In this document: in pieces, positions 1 through 8,416 of the stretch
Layout: each line of letters begins with the position of its first letter
How positions within the stretch are numbered: the first letter of the stretch is position 1
NCBI RefSeq assembly: GCF_018449435.1
Contig: NZ_JAHCMU010000017.1
Coordinates: 1-64,000 of the forward strand
Direction: 5' to 3'
Source: Flagellimonas sp. 389
GTDB lineage: Bacteria > Bacteroidota > Bacteroidia > Flavobacteriales > Flavobacteriaceae
Length of the DNA stretch: 64,000 bases
Notes under the pieces: generated by a model
What the model saw: only the letters and a program-made list of their open reading frames with translations
What the model was told of the DNA's origin: nothing
Database searches by the model: none
Made by a program: the position numbers and the translations under genes

Positions 1-83
1 TCTTTATAAATTTTTGAAAAAGGAGCATTAGGAAGATTAAGGAAGTGTCCTTAAAAAAGATATTAGATTAGTTCCCCGGCGGG

Positions 84-938
84 ATGGCGATACCTAATAG
101 AAATGTCGTTGGAGACTATAGATACGGGTATCAGGGAGAATATGCAGAGACAGACCCCGAGACTGGAAAGCCCGCTTTTGAACTCCGATTGTATGACCCC
201 CGTATCAATAGATGGTTGAACCCAGATCCTTATGGGCAGTATAATTCACCTTACATGGCAATGGGCAATAACTGGGTTGGTCAAATAGACCCTGACGGTG
301 GAAAAGCTGATGATTGGTATAGAAAATTAGATGAGAATGGAAACCCTACCGATGAATATGTTTGGTTCGACGGGTCAGAGCAAATCGAAGGTTATGAACA
401 CAAGGGACTCAGCTTCTATGATGCGGATACCGGTGCGTTCGGGTTCTCAGACGGCTCATTTAAAAACTATCGTACAGGAGAGTTTTACAAAGTAAATTTT
501 TTGGATGAAGTTGTTGTTGGACCAGGAGCCACTCTATCTTTCAATGAACAATTGGCAAATACGGTAGAACCATTAATTGGCTCACCATATGTTTGGGGTG
601 CTAACGGCCCTGATTGTTTTGATTGTTCTGGAACATTGATATACGGAATAAGACAAGTATTGAACCATACTTTTATCGACACCAATGCCGATGGATTGTT
701 TAGGAACTATTCAGTAAATACCGAAGGAGGTAGAGGAAGTTTGATTTTTTATGATTACACTTCAGACGGGATTATTGACCATGTTACAACGATAATGAAC
801 GACACGCACATGTTACATCCTTCGCAAGGTAATGGTGTATTGGAAAGGAGAGAAATTGACTATTTGGACAACTACACAGATAGACATGGTGGCACCAGTT
901 ATAGAAGAGAATTAGATTGGACTAGGATTAATAATTAA
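84..938 (+). CDS. Orphan Rhs tip: truncated Rhs core fused to an NlpC/P60-like toxin domain
   Basis: This 284-residue frame begins inside the Rhs-repeat-associated core. An in-frame TAG lies at 69-71, so the rest of an Rhs protein is missing here. Residues about 10-65 are recognisable core (YRYGYQGEYAETDPETG, then a DPRINRWLNPDPYGQY-type block). From about residue 70 the sequence changes to a different domain. Residues about 165-185 (SPYVWGANGP followed by FDCSG) match the catalytic-Cys motif of NlpC/P60 cell-wall peptidases, and a later IDHVTTIM supplies the candidate His. In the family these enzymes cut peptidoglycan peptides, so the inferred role is a wall-degrading effector tip. A lipoprotein gene starts 2 nt after the stop, as expected for a periplasmic immunity protein. 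Without its delivery part this is most likely a displaced, silent cassette. The domain call is fairly firm; toxicity is inferred. Confidence 0.7.
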   Translation: MAIPNRNVVGDYRYGYQGEYAETDPETGKPAFELRLYDPRINRWLNPDPYGQYNSPYMAMGNNWVGQIDPDGGKADDWYRKLDENGNPTDEYVWFDGSEQIEGYEHKGLSFYDADTGAFGFSDGSFKNYRTGEFYKVNFLDEVVVGPGATLSFNEQLANTVEPLIGSPYVWGANGPDCFDCSGTLIYGIRQVLNHTFIDTNADGLFRNYSVNTEGGRGSLIFYDYTSDGIIDHVTTIMNDTHMLHPSQGNGVLERREIDYLDNYTDRHGGTSYRRELDWTRINN

Positions 939-939
939 T

Positions 940-1371
940 ATGAGAATAGTAATTAGACTTGCCGTAATCACTGTTATGATTTTTTCATGTAAAGATGATA
1001 AAAAACCTTTTGAAATAACTAAAGAAGATACGATTTCCTTTAAAAAAGTTCACTCGTTGATTGATGCCAACGATAAAACGATAGGTGATGTAGTTATTGG
1101 GAATATGGTGAATGATACCCTGTTCAAAGAATTATACATTATAAAGAACACGGATACCATATATCAGATAAAAAATAGATTATTCAGGAATAAAGAAGGT
1201 ATTGATTTTGAAATTTATACTGATAATTTTTCAGGCTTTTATCTTGTCCATAACGCTTCCGATTATATAGTGTTGGGCGGAACTTTTAACAGAGGGAAAG
1301 ATATATCTGACAATTTAACCATAGAATGGAATCCTAGAAAAGAATTGATGTATCTCTTAAGACTTCCTTAG
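940..1371 (+). CDS. Putative immunity lipoprotein for the NlpC/P60 Rhs tip
   Basis: The 143-residue product starts with a short signal (MRIVIRLAVITVMIFSC) ending in a lipobox-like Cys at residue 17, followed by a charged tail. It should therefore be a lipoprotein facing the periplasm. The remainder is a small beta-rich domain with no family I can name. It starts 2 nt after the stop of the NlpC/P60 tip, the usual arrangement for toxin-immunity pairs, and a wall-cutting effector is best neutralised in the periplasm. The immunity role rests on position and localisation only. A CGCTAG boundary sequence follows 40 nt after the stop. Confidence 0.5.
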   Translation: MRIVIRLAVITVMIFSCKDDKKPFEITKEDTISFKKVHSLIDANDKTIGDVVIGNMVNDTLFKELYIIKNTDTIYQIKNRLFRNKEGIDFEIYTDNFSGFYLVHNASDYIVLGGTFNRGKDISDNLTIEWNPRKELMYLLRLP

Positions 1372-1410
1372 ATAGGATTGGGTCAGTAATCTATAAAATA
1401 ATGTAACCCC

Positions 1411-1613
1411 CGCTAGCACTCATCTGTGACGGGTGCCGAACCAGTTAAGAACACCGAGATATGAGGTATGGCATGCCCCTGGTAAAGTTCTTTTACAACG
1501 ACAGAAACCAAAGAGTGAAAAAAGAGACCTACTGGAACAACAATTTGGTACGCACGCAACATTATGTGCGCAATGTGGCGGGGCAAACAATGGCCATATA
1601 CACCGATCTGGCC
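1411..1613 (+). repeat. Rhs cassette direct repeat, copy A
   Basis: This copy starts at CGCTAGCACTCATCTGTGAC, runs through a non-coding lead (CGGGTGCCGAACCAGTTAAG), and continues into the Rhs core coding sequence up to CTGGCC at 1608-1613. Copy B lies at 3742-3938. The two share long identical blocks, notably from CCAAAGAGTGAAAAAAGAGA to ATGGCCATATACA, and differ by a 6-nt in-frame indel just after the shared GATATG. The repeat marks the joint between one tip/immunity cassette and the next displaced core. Confidence 0.85.
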
Positions 1614-2669
1614 CTTGCGGAACAGCCCGTTTACGGTGCCGGGCGCATTGGGGTCGCCTATAACGGCATTAACGACCAAAAGACCTACCTCTACGAGCTT
1701 ACGGACCATCTGGGCAACATACGGGCAACCTTTGTAAAGGTGGGCAACGAGCCGAACATCCATAGTTGGAGCGACTACTATCCCTTTGGATCCCCAATGC
1801 CGGGGCGCAATATCGTAGGGAATTATAGGTATGCCTTCCAGGGCCAGGAAAAGGATCCGGAGACTGGGATAGAAGCGTTCGAACTCAGACTTTGGGACTC
1901 TCGTATCGGGAGATGGTTGACCACTGACCCTTATGGGCAGTATAGTTCGCCCTATGTTGGTATGGGCAATGACCCTATCAATGGTATAGATTCCGACGGT
2001 GGTTGGAGATGGAAATTGTTCGCAAAATGGGCTAGAAACAGGGCAGTTAAAGCAGGGCTTGATCCGGGCGAACTTTACAAGAGCAATGGCGAATGGGGCT
2101 TCAATACTAGTTCTGTTACCAGTGGGTTTACAACAGATGCAGACGCAACAGCTACATTTAATTTTACCGATGCTTGGAAAAATAGTATTCCTGCACAAAT
2201 AAGGCCTACCTCTGATTTGCAAAACTTTCAATTTTGGAGAAACGAAGCACCTACGGGTGGTTTTGACTTGTTAAAACATGCAGGTGCCGAATTGACTTTT
2301 GGGACTGCTGATAACTTTAAAGTACTTTTTACAGGAAGGCATATTGGTGGAGCAAGCCCTAGAGGTTATAATAGCATGATTGATGCAAAAATGGATGGCT
2401 TTCTAACAATAGCAACTTTAGGAATGAATAGAGCAGTTAAACTGGGAACAGTAAGTACCAAATCCTCAGTACTATTATTTTCGGATTTTGCATCATATAC
2501 AAAAGGTTTGTTTAAAGGCACCTATCATGCACAATTAAGGGCAAAAGCTTATCGTGACATGCTCAATACTCATGATTCTAGAATTAAGGAAACATGGCAA
2601 AACATTGATGATTTTATGACACAAGAAACTAGATTCAGGACACTTTATCAAGAATCACAAAAAGAATAA
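1461..2669 (+). CDS. Orphan Rhs core fragment with an unrecognised C-terminal toxin domain
   Basis: This is the longest Rhs remnant here, 402 residues. Residues about 1-175 are typical core: YD-repeat-like sequence, then YELTDHLGNIRATF, DYYPFGSPMPGRNIVGNYRY, DPETGIEAFELRLWDSRIGR and a GMGNDPINGIDSDGG end. In full-length Rhs proteins this segment forms the last part of the encapsulating shell before the variable tip. An in-frame TAA at 1446-1448 shows that the upstream shell is absent. The tip (about 176-402) begins WRWKLFAKWARN and contains a Gly/Ala-rich stretch (LLKHAGAELTFGTADNF, FLTIATLGMNRAV) and a charged helical end. I do not recognise a toxin family. A 63-residue membrane protein starts 4 nt downstream and is the likely immunity partner. 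Confidence 0.75.
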   Translation: MRYGMPLVKFFYNDRNQRVKKETYWNNNLVRTQHYVRNVAGQTMAIYTDLALAEQPVYGAGRIGVAYNGINDQKTYLYELTDHLGNIRATFVKVGNEPNIHSWSDYYPFGSPMPGRNIVGNYRYAFQGQEKDPETGIEAFELRLWDSRIGRWLTTDPYGQYSSPYVGMGNDPINGIDSDGGWRWKLFAKWARNRAVKAGLDPGELYKSNGEWGFNTSSVTSGFTTDADATATFNFTDAWKNSIPAQIRPTSDLQNFQFWRNEAPTGGFDLLKHAGAELTFGTADNFKVLFTGRHIGGASPRGYNSMIDAKMDGFLTIATLGMNRAVKLGTVSTKSSVLLFSDFASYTKGLFKGTYHAQLRAKAYRDMLNTHDSRIKETWQNIDDFMTQETRFRTLYQESQKE

Positions 2670-2672
2670 CAT

Positions 2673-2864
2673 ATGGGTGGTGAGTTTGGTAATATTGCTT
2701 CCCTTGGGGCATTGCTTATATGGATTTATAAAGGATTTAAAGTTCCATATAGGAAAATTAGAACAGAAGGCAAGTACTGCTTTGAAGTTGGATTTGGATT
2801 CATCATTCTGGTTACATTTCTTGTTTTCTATTTACCAGACTTAATTGGGGATATTTGGGAATAG
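2673..2864 (+). CDS. Small membrane protein, putative immunity partner
   Basis: The 63-residue product has two hydrophobic stretches, about residues 8-20 (IASLGALLIWIYKGF) and 36-56 (VGFGFIILVTFLVFYLPDL), joined by a basic loop. It starts 4 nt after the stop of the preceding Rhs tip and is followed 43 nt later by another CGCTAG boundary. Small two-helix membrane proteins are common immunity factors for membrane-acting or periplasmic toxins. No sequence family is evident, so the role is inferred from position. Confidence 0.45.
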   Translation: MGGEFGNIASLGALLIWIYKGFKVPYRKIRTEGKYCFEVGFGFIILVTFLVFYLPDLIGDIWE

Positions 2865-2906
2865 GACCATACCAACTACAGCGATCGACTTGGGACACAT
2901 ACCCCC

Positions 2907-2916
2907 CGCTAGCGCA
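2907..2916 (+). repeat. CGCTAGCGCA boundary motif at the third cassette joint
   Basis: The run CCCCCCGCTAGCGCACC at about 2902-2918 shares CCC-CGCTAG with the starts of the two longer direct repeats (1411, 3742). It stands 43 nt after the stop of the preceding small membrane gene and directly before a truncated amidase fragment. The in-frame stop that truncates the fragment (TAG, 2910-2912) is part of this motif. It could be a recombination scar of the cassette array. Confidence 0.45.
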
Positions 2917-3236
2917 CCGATGGTACTACATACCAAACAGCAAGTCTGAACACTTCGGTGGCCCATATATATTCATCAAGCTCAAAACAAATGTATCCTG
3001 AATATTTTGGCATTCTTCAAAACACAAACTCTGTAGGAATCGAAGTAGTTGGAAACTATAAAAATGGTGAATGGGATTCATTAACAAATGAACAAATTGA
3101 TGCAACTACATTACTGGTACAACAAATCAAAAACCACTATAACGTCCATTGTGAAAATATCTATGCACATGAAAAAGTTCAGAGAAAGACGGCAGGCGAA
3201 GGGCAAACCGTACTTAAAGCTCTTAATATTGATTAG
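2913..3236 (+). pseudogene. 5'-truncated amidase_2/PGRP-like effector fragment
   Basis: The open frame after the TAG at 2910-2912 (a GTG codon at 2958 is the first possible start) reads TDGTTYQTASLNTSVAH, then NSVGIEVVGNYKNGEWDSLT, and ends with IYAHEKVQRKTAGEGQ. This order, DG-x-YQ, a His after a Ser/Val stretch, S-(V/I)-GIE-VVGN, W-x-x-LT-x-x-Q and a late His with Lys, matches the second half of N-acetylmuramoyl-L-alanine amidases of the amidase_2/PGRP family. The N-terminal part, with the first zinc-binding His, is missing, so the fragment cannot be an active enzyme. Its stop overlaps the next gene, which encodes a lipoprotein. It is best read as a decayed wall-targeting Rhs tip cut at the cassette boundary. 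Confidence 0.65.
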
Positions 3237-3708
3237 TATTATTATATCGGCAAGTTTTTGTAAAAAATCGGTATCGAATAAAGTCGATTCCTCTTTATCT
3301 ATAGAAGAAGAAAATACCGTCAAACTACAAGAGGAAAAAACAATAAAAGAAGCTAGTAGAATATATCATAATATGACAAAAGATTCAGTTTTATCCTATA
3401 GTATCTACAATAATAATATTGAAGACAAGGACTGTAAAAATTGGGTCAACGTTTCTAAAGACATACTAGATATTTCTTATCGACTTCATGAAATTTCAAG
3501 TTACGAATGGAATCAATGTTATGGTACATTTGATTGCGGAATCAAGGGAAAACTGATTCTGAATGACACCATTTATGATTATAACTTAAATTCTGGTGGA
3601 TGGATGCGTTTGAGTTCAAATGGGAAAGAAGTGTATTTAGGTGCTAAAGCAATCACCGAATCCTCTAGATTTATATCGATAAATTATTGTGATGAAGAAT
3701 GGGATTAA
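3163..3708 (+). CDS. Putative immunity lipoprotein for the amidase-type tip
   Basis: The start is taken at ATG 3163 (a second ATG is at 3169) because it gives a normal lipoprotein signal: a basic n-region (MHMKKFRERRQAKGK), a hydrophobic core LLILISIIISASF, then Cys. The alternative start at 3088 would put 25 extra residues before the signal. The mature part has about 150 residues, with Cys in KDCKN, NQCYG and FDCG, and resembles no family I know. The gene overlaps the end of the amidase fragment by about 70 nt, so the two evolved as a unit. Periplasmic anchoring suits immunity to an amidase. The gene itself looks intact although its partner is truncated. Function is inferred. Confidence 0.5.
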   Translation: MHMKKFRERRQAKGKPYLKLLILISIIISASFCKKSVSNKVDSSLSIEEENTVKLQEEKTIKEASRIYHNMTKDSVLSYSIYNNNIEDKDCKNWVNVSKDILDISYRLHEISSYEWNQCYGTFDCGIKGKLILNDTIYDYNLNSGGWMRLSSNGKEVYLGAKAITESSRFISINYCDEEWD

Positions 3709-3741
3709 TTGATGATTTTATGATTTGGTTTAATAGTCCCT

Positions 3742-3938
3742 CGCTAGTGCTCGTCTGTGACGGGTGCCGAACCAGTTAAGAACACCAAGATATGGGCATG
3801 TCATTGCTAAAGTTTTTCTACGACGACAGGAACCAAAGAGTGAAAAAAGAGACCTACTGGAACAACAATTTGGTACGCACGCAACATTATGTGCGCAATG
3901 TGGCGGGGCAAACAATGGCCATATACAACAATCTGGCC
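3742..3938 (+). repeat. Rhs cassette direct repeat, copy B
   Basis: This is the second copy of the 1411-1613 repeat, starting CGCTAGTGCTCGTCTGTGAC and ending at CTGGCC (3933-3938). Non-coding lead and coding part are both conserved, so the repeat is longer than the gene fragment it carries. After CTGGCC the sequence jumps directly to a later core segment, which marks an internal deletion of roughly 190 nt relative to copy A's continuation. Confidence 0.85.
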
Positions 3939-4112
3939 ATGCCCAATAGAAATATCGTTGGGGATGTAAATCTTTTGAGTGTAGGAGTCTCTGCTTTTGC
4001 ATCAAACATTGGGGCTGATTTTATTGATAGCAAGCATTTTTTACATGGAATCCAATACGCTCCCAAAACAAGATTTCAATACCATAATCCTATTCGTAAT
4101 ATCATTCCTTAA
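3792..4112 (+). pseudogene. Rhs core remnant with internal deletion
   Basis: The 106-codon frame starts MGMSLLKFFYDDRNQRVKKE, parallel to the beginning of the 1461 gene. At MAIYNNLA it then skips to MPNRNIVGD, losing the middle of the core (the equivalent of residues 52 to about 115 of the 1461 product). After IVGD it changes again to an unrelated 45-residue tail (NLLSVGVSAFASNIGADFID and on). No immunity-like gene follows. The frame runs 11 nt into the 3' end of the xylose transporter on the opposite strand. This is a decayed cassette at the edge of the array. Confidence 0.7.
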
Positions 4113-5511
4113 TCCAAAGTTCCTCCATTTGTTCCAAAGATTTCCCCTTGGTCTCAGGCACCCATTTCCATACAAACCACGCCGCGATAAAACCAATGAT
4201 ACCGTACAACCAATACGCAAAACCGTGATTGAATTTTTCGGTCAACCATGAATTTTCGTTCATCATCGGAAAAGTCTGTGATACGATGAAATTGGATATC
4301 CATTGTACTCCTACTGCCAAGGCCATGGCTTTGCCCCTAATCTTATTGGGAAACATCTCCGATAATAGCACCCAAGTAACGGGACCCCAAGAAATAGCAA
4401 AAGCAGCCACATAGACCAATATACTGATCAGTGAAAGTAATCCCATAGTATTGGTGGAAAATGTAGTTCCCAGTGCCAACATACTTATCCCCATACCTAT
4501 GGCACCGATAATTTGCAATGGTTTTCTACCAAAACGATCTACCGTTTTGATAGCTATAACCGTAAAAGTGAGGTTGATAGCACCTACTATTATGGTCTGC
4601 AGCAGCGATGTATCTGTATTGGCCCCAGCATTTTTAAAGATTTCAGGAGCATAATAAAGTACCACGTTAATCCCTACAAATTGCTGAAAAACAGAAAGAA
4701 GGATACCTATAAAAATGACAAGATACCCATAGGAAAATAAGCTTTCTGAAGTATGGCGGGTAATTCCGCCAACAATACTCTCTATGATGTCTTGGGTACT
4801 CTCTTTTGGATTTATTTTATTCAGAATTGCACGCGCCTCTTCCACTTTTCCTTTCAGCACCAACCATCTTGGACTCTTTGGGACAACAAACAACAATATG
4901 AAAAATAGTAAAGCGGGTATGATTTCCGAGGCAAACATCCAACGCCATCCCACCATTTTGAGCCAGTCTTCGCTGCCTTGGTTGGAAATACCGTAATTAA
5001 CAAAGTATACCACCAACATACCAAAAATAATGGCAAACTGGTTCCAGGATACCAAGCTGCCACGGCGTTTACTTGGTGCCACTTCTGAGATGTACATTGG
5101 GCTTAGCATAGAAGCCAGTCCTACACCAATACCTCCAATAATCCTATAAAAAATAAACTGTTTGAGATGGGCATGGTTTCCCTCACCTATAGCTGCAAAA
5201 CCTAACTCTGGCATAGCCGAACCCAGTGCCGATATTAAAAAAAGTAGCGCTGCCAGCATTAAACTTTTCCTACGCCCAAAACGGACCGAAAAATAGCCGC
5301 CCAAAATACTTCCTATAATACAACCGATCAAAGCGCTTGAAACCACAAAGCCCAATAAAGAATTTGCTCGTAATTCGTCGTAGCCCAGAGGATCAACGAA
5401 AAAGCTTTTAAGGGAGCCAACGGTCCCAGAAATAACAGCAGTATCGTATCCAAATAGCAAACCACCCAGAGCGGCGACCAACGTTATCTTTGTTAGGTAT
5501 CCTTTTTTCAA
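4102..5511 (-). CDS. xylE: Sugar:proton symporter (MFS sugar porter), probably xylose
   Basis: The 469-residue protein is a 12-helix major facilitator of the sugar porter family. The hallmarks are GYDTAVISG in helix 1, a G-R-(F)GRR-type loop (SVRFGRRKS), GGIGVGLASMLSPMYISE, PKSPRWLVLKGK in the central loop, QQFVGINVVLYYAP in helix 7, DRFGRKPL, and the C-terminal PETKGKSLE signature. It should import xylose with protons across the inner membrane. It is the last gene of the xylB-xylA-xylE operon, 3 nt after xylA. Specificity for xylose is inferred from this operon; related porters also carry arabinose or glucose. Its stop overlaps the end of an Rhs remnant on the other strand. Confidence 0.85.
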   Translation of the reverse strand: MKKGYLTKITLVAALGGLLFGYDTAVISGTVGSLKSFFVDPLGYDELRANSLLGFVVSSALIGCIIGSILGGYFSVRFGRRKSLMLAALLFLISALGSAMPELGFAAIGEGNHAHLKQFIFYRIIGGIGVGLASMLSPMYISEVAPSKRRGSLVSWNQFAIIFGMLVVYFVNYGISNQGSEDWLKMVGWRWMFASEIIPALLFFILLFVVPKSPRWLVLKGKVEEARAILNKINPKESTQDIIESIVGGITRHTSESLFSYGYLVIFIGILLSVFQQFVGINVVLYYAPEIFKNAGANTDTSLLQTIIVGAINLTFTVIAIKTVDRFGRKPLQIIGAIGMGISMLALGTTFSTNTMGLLSLISILVYVAAFAISWGPVTWVLLSEMFPNKIRGKAMALAVGVQWISNFIVSQTFPMMNENSWLTEKFNHGFAYWLYGIIGFIAAWFVWKWVPETKGKSLEQMEELWIKE

Positions 5512-5514
5512 AAT

Positions 5515-6849
5515 CTATAAATATTGGTTAATTATATTTTCAAATAACTCTTGTTTCCCACTAAACTGTTCAAGTTTGGAGTTTTCAAGTGCTAATCTCG
5601 TAAGGTCATCCAAGGAAAGTTTTCCATTTTTAAATGACTTTCCCGCCCCTGAGGAGAATGAGGCATACCGCTCTTCTCTTAATTTCCTATAGTTTGATTT
5701 CTCAAGGATTTTATCGGCAAGGATAATTGAACGGGCAAATACATCCATCCCTCCTATATGGGCATAAAATAAGTCTTCAAGATCCGTAGAGTTCCTCCGC
5801 GTTTTTGCATCAAAATTAATACCTCCGCCTTGGAGCCCCCCTGATTCTAGAAATACTAGCATAACCTCGGCCATTTCATAAATATTATTTGGGAACTGAT
5901 CGGTATCCCAACCATTTTGATAATCCCCCCGATTGGCATCCATACTACCCATCATGCCTGCATTGGCAGCAATCTGTACTTCATGTTGAAAGGTATGCTG
6001 TGCGAGCGTGGCGTGATTCACTTCCAAATTGAGCTTGAAGTCATCCATCAGATCATATTCCCTTAAAAACCCGATTACCGTTGCCGCATCAAAATCATAT
6101 TGGTGCTTCATCGGCTCCATAGGCTTGGGTTCAATGAAAAAGTTTCCTTTGAAACCGTTCGCCCGGGCATAGTCTTTGGCCATGTGGAGAAATGTTGCTA
6201 AATGATCCAACTCTGCTTTCATATCGGTATTGAGCAAGGACATGTATCCTTCACGGCCTCCCCAAAACACATAATTTTCTCCACCTAGTTTAATGGTGCT
6301 ATCTAATGCCTGTTTAACCTGTGCACCAGCGTGAGCAACCACATTGAAGTCAGGATTTGTAGCTGCCCCGTTCATGTATCGAGGGTTGGAAAACAGATTG
6401 GCCGTTCCCCAAAGCAGTTTAACACCCGATTCTGACTGTTTCTGATAGGCATAGTCCGTAATTTCCTGTAATCGCTTCTCGGAAGCAGAGAGCGTCTCCG
6501 CTTCATCGACAAGGTCATAGTCGTGAAAACAGTAGAACGGCGCCCCAATCTTGGTAATGAATTCGAAAGCGGCATCCATTTTATCTTTTGCACGATCCAG
6601 GGCATCGGTTTTTGAGTCCCATGGAAATGCTTTGGTACCAGGACCGAAGGGATCTCCTCCAGTTCCACAAAAGGAATGCCAATAGGCAATGGCAAAACGA
6701 AAATGCTCTTCCAGGGTTTTGCCTGCCACTACAAGTTTTGCATCGTAATATTTAAAAGCCAAAGGATTGTCTGACTCTTTTCCTTCAAATTGGACTTTTC
6801 CTATTCCTTTGAAAAACTCCTTGCTTCCTGTTATCACTTGTTTGCCCAT
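5515..6849 (-). CDS. xylA: Xylose isomerase
   Basis: The enzyme interconverts D-xylose and D-xylulose in the cytoplasm, the first step of xylose use. At 444 residues it has the length of class II (long) xylose isomerases. Recognisable sites are the catalytic-His region FYCFHDYDL, the metal ligands in [29 protein letters not shown] and GSMDANRGD, and FWGGREGY. It lies between xylB (52 nt upstream) and the transporter (3 nt downstream) on the same strand. The gene order, together with the Nudix regulator and palindrome upstream of xylB, indicates xylose-responsive control. Confidence 0.95.
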   Translation of the reverse strand: MGKQVITGSKEFFKGIGKVQFEGKESDNPLAFKYYDAKLVVAGKTLEEHFRFAIAYWHSFCGTGGDPFGPGTKAFPWDSKTDALDRAKDKMDAAFEFITKIGAPFYCFHDYDLVDEAETLSASEKRLQEITDYAYQKQSESGVKLLWGTANLFSNPRYMNGAATNPDFNVVAHAGAQVKQALDSTIKLGGENYVFWGGREGYMSLLNTDMKAELDHLATFLHMAKDYARANGFKGNFFIEPKPMEPMKHQYDFDAATVIGFLREYDLMDDFKLNLEVNHATLAQHTFQHEVQIAANAGMMGSMDANRGDYQNGWDTDQFPNNIYEMAEVMLVFLESGGLQGGGINFDAKTRRNSTDLEDLFYAHIGGMDVFARSIILADKILEKSNYRKLREERYASFSSGAGKSFKNGKLSLDDLTRLALENSKLEQFSGKQELFENIINQYL

Positions 6850-6901
6850 GAATTTATTATTTATAGATTGATTTTTATTGGATCGTTTTGATAGTTATTT
6901 T

Positions 6902-8392
6902 CTAATTGAACCCTGTTACTTTTTTTAAATCTTCTTTCCATAGCCTATAAGAGCTATAGTAGGCATCAGTATTTCTAGCAGGCTCATATGTTCTGATCAT
7001 CCGGTCGCCCGCCATGGCTTCTTTTAATGAATTAAATTGACCCATACTGTAAGCTGCAGCCCGTGCTGCACCTATTGCTCCGGTTGTCTCCACCATATCT
7101 ATTGGCCCTTTCATCAATGTAGCCACTGTATTGCCAAAAACCTCCGACCTGAACAAGTTGTCATTGCCGACCCGAATGGATGTAATGTCCATACCCATTT
7201 GATTCATTATCTCCATACCATATGCAAAAGAATAAGCAATGCCTTCCAATGCCGACCGAAAGAGATGGTTTTTTGAGTGTCTATTAAATTGAAGTCCACA
7301 TAGATGACATCCAACATCTACATTGTTCAATATGCGTTCAGCACCGTTACCAAAAGGAAGCATGCGCAAACCTTCGGCACCTATCGGTATTTTTTTGATT
7401 GCTTCTTCCAAATCATCGTAAGAGAATCCCTTTTCAGCAAGTTGTTCTTTTATCCAACGGTATTGTATACCAGAGCCATTTATACAAAGGAGGACGCCAA
7501 TATGGGGGTTGTCCATACTATGGTTAACATGTGCAAAGCTATTTACGCGGCTATGGGGTTCGTAAACGAGATTATCTGTAATTCCGTATACTACGCCCGA
7601 AGTCCCTCCCGTAGCGGCAACTTGTCCCGGTTCCAATACGCCAAGGGACATGGCATTGTTTGGTTGATCACCAGCACGATAACCTACGGGTATTCCATGG
7701 TTTAGTCCCAATTCATTGGCCGCCTCTCGAGTAAGGTAACCCTGTTCTGAAAAAGTAGGTACGGAACTAGGTATTAATTCGTTTGGTATTTCATAATAGT
7801 CGAGTAGTTTTTTATAAGGTTTCCCTGCATCAAAATTCCATAACATGCCTTCTGAAAGTCCGGCAACGGTTGTATTTGCTTCACCTGTCATACGTAGGGC
7901 TATATAATCTCCCGGCAGCATAAACTTGAATATCCTATCAAATAAATCAGGCTCATTTTCTTTTATCCAACGGAGTTTGGAAGCTGTAAAATTACCTGGG
8001 GAGTTCAGTATATGGTCAAAGCATTCTTGCTGTCCCAACGTTTCAAAAGCACGATTTCCAATCCCTACTGCTCTACTATCGCACCAGATAATGGACGGCC
8101 GAAGTACAGTCCCCAGTTTGTCGACCAAAACAAGGCCGTGCATTTGATAAGAAATACCAATGCCCTTTACATCTGATGGATTCACACCGGTTGTTTTGAG
8201 AAGTTTTCTTGTTGCCAGTTTTATATGTTCCCACCATACCACCGGGTCTTGTTCGGCCCATCCTGGTTGAGGGCTGGAAATGGCCATTTCAGTATTTGGA
8301 CTACTTGCAATTCCTATGTCGACATTGGTTTCACCATCCAAAAGTGCAGCTTTTATTGAAGAACTACCAATATCATAACCAATATAGTACAT
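6902..8392 (-). CDS. xylB: Xylulokinase
   Basis: The kinase phosphorylates D-xylulose with ATP, feeding the pentose phosphate pathway. The start is set at ATG 8392, giving MYYIGYDIGSSSIKAALLDG, the usual FGGY-kinase beginning. A longer frame starts in the upstream palindrome and would add 16 odd residues (MTIISYIYIPTQ...), which is clearly not coding. The 496-residue length fits the family. Further signatures are GIGISYQMHGLV, PGDYIALRMTGE, the catalytic-Asp block YRAGDQPNNAMSLGVLEPGQ, ATGGTSGVVYG, and GAIGAARAAAY at the end. It is the first gene of the xylBAE operon and divergent from the regulator at 8505. Confidence 0.93.
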   Translation of the reverse strand: MYYIGYDIGSSSIKAALLDGETNVDIGIASSPNTEMAISSPQPGWAEQDPVVWWEHIKLATRKLLKTTGVNPSDVKGIGISYQMHGLVLVDKLGTVLRPSIIWCDSRAVGIGNRAFETLGQQECFDHILNSPGNFTASKLRWIKENEPDLFDRIFKFMLPGDYIALRMTGEANTTVAGLSEGMLWNFDAGKPYKKLLDYYEIPNELIPSSVPTFSEQGYLTREAANELGLNHGIPVGYRAGDQPNNAMSLGVLEPGQVAATGGTSGVVYGITDNLVYEPHSRVNSFAHVNHSMDNPHIGVLLCINGSGIQYRWIKEQLAEKGFSYDDLEEAIKKIPIGAEGLRMLPFGNGAERILNNVDVGCHLCGLQFNRHSKNHLFRSALEGIAYSFAYGMEIMNQMGMDITSIRVGNDNLFRSEVFGNTVATLMKGPIDMVETTGAIGAARAAAYSMGQFNSLKEAMAGDRMIRTYEPARNTDAYYSSYRLWKEDLKKVTGFN

Positions 8393-8416
8393 ATATAAAA
8401 AACGTTGTGTTGGGAT

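Noticed and set aside
1-4112. Integron-like gene cassette array
   Set aside because: The cassettes contain Rhs core pieces and share long direct repeats, no integrase is present, and the boundary sequences do not show attC-type paired arms.
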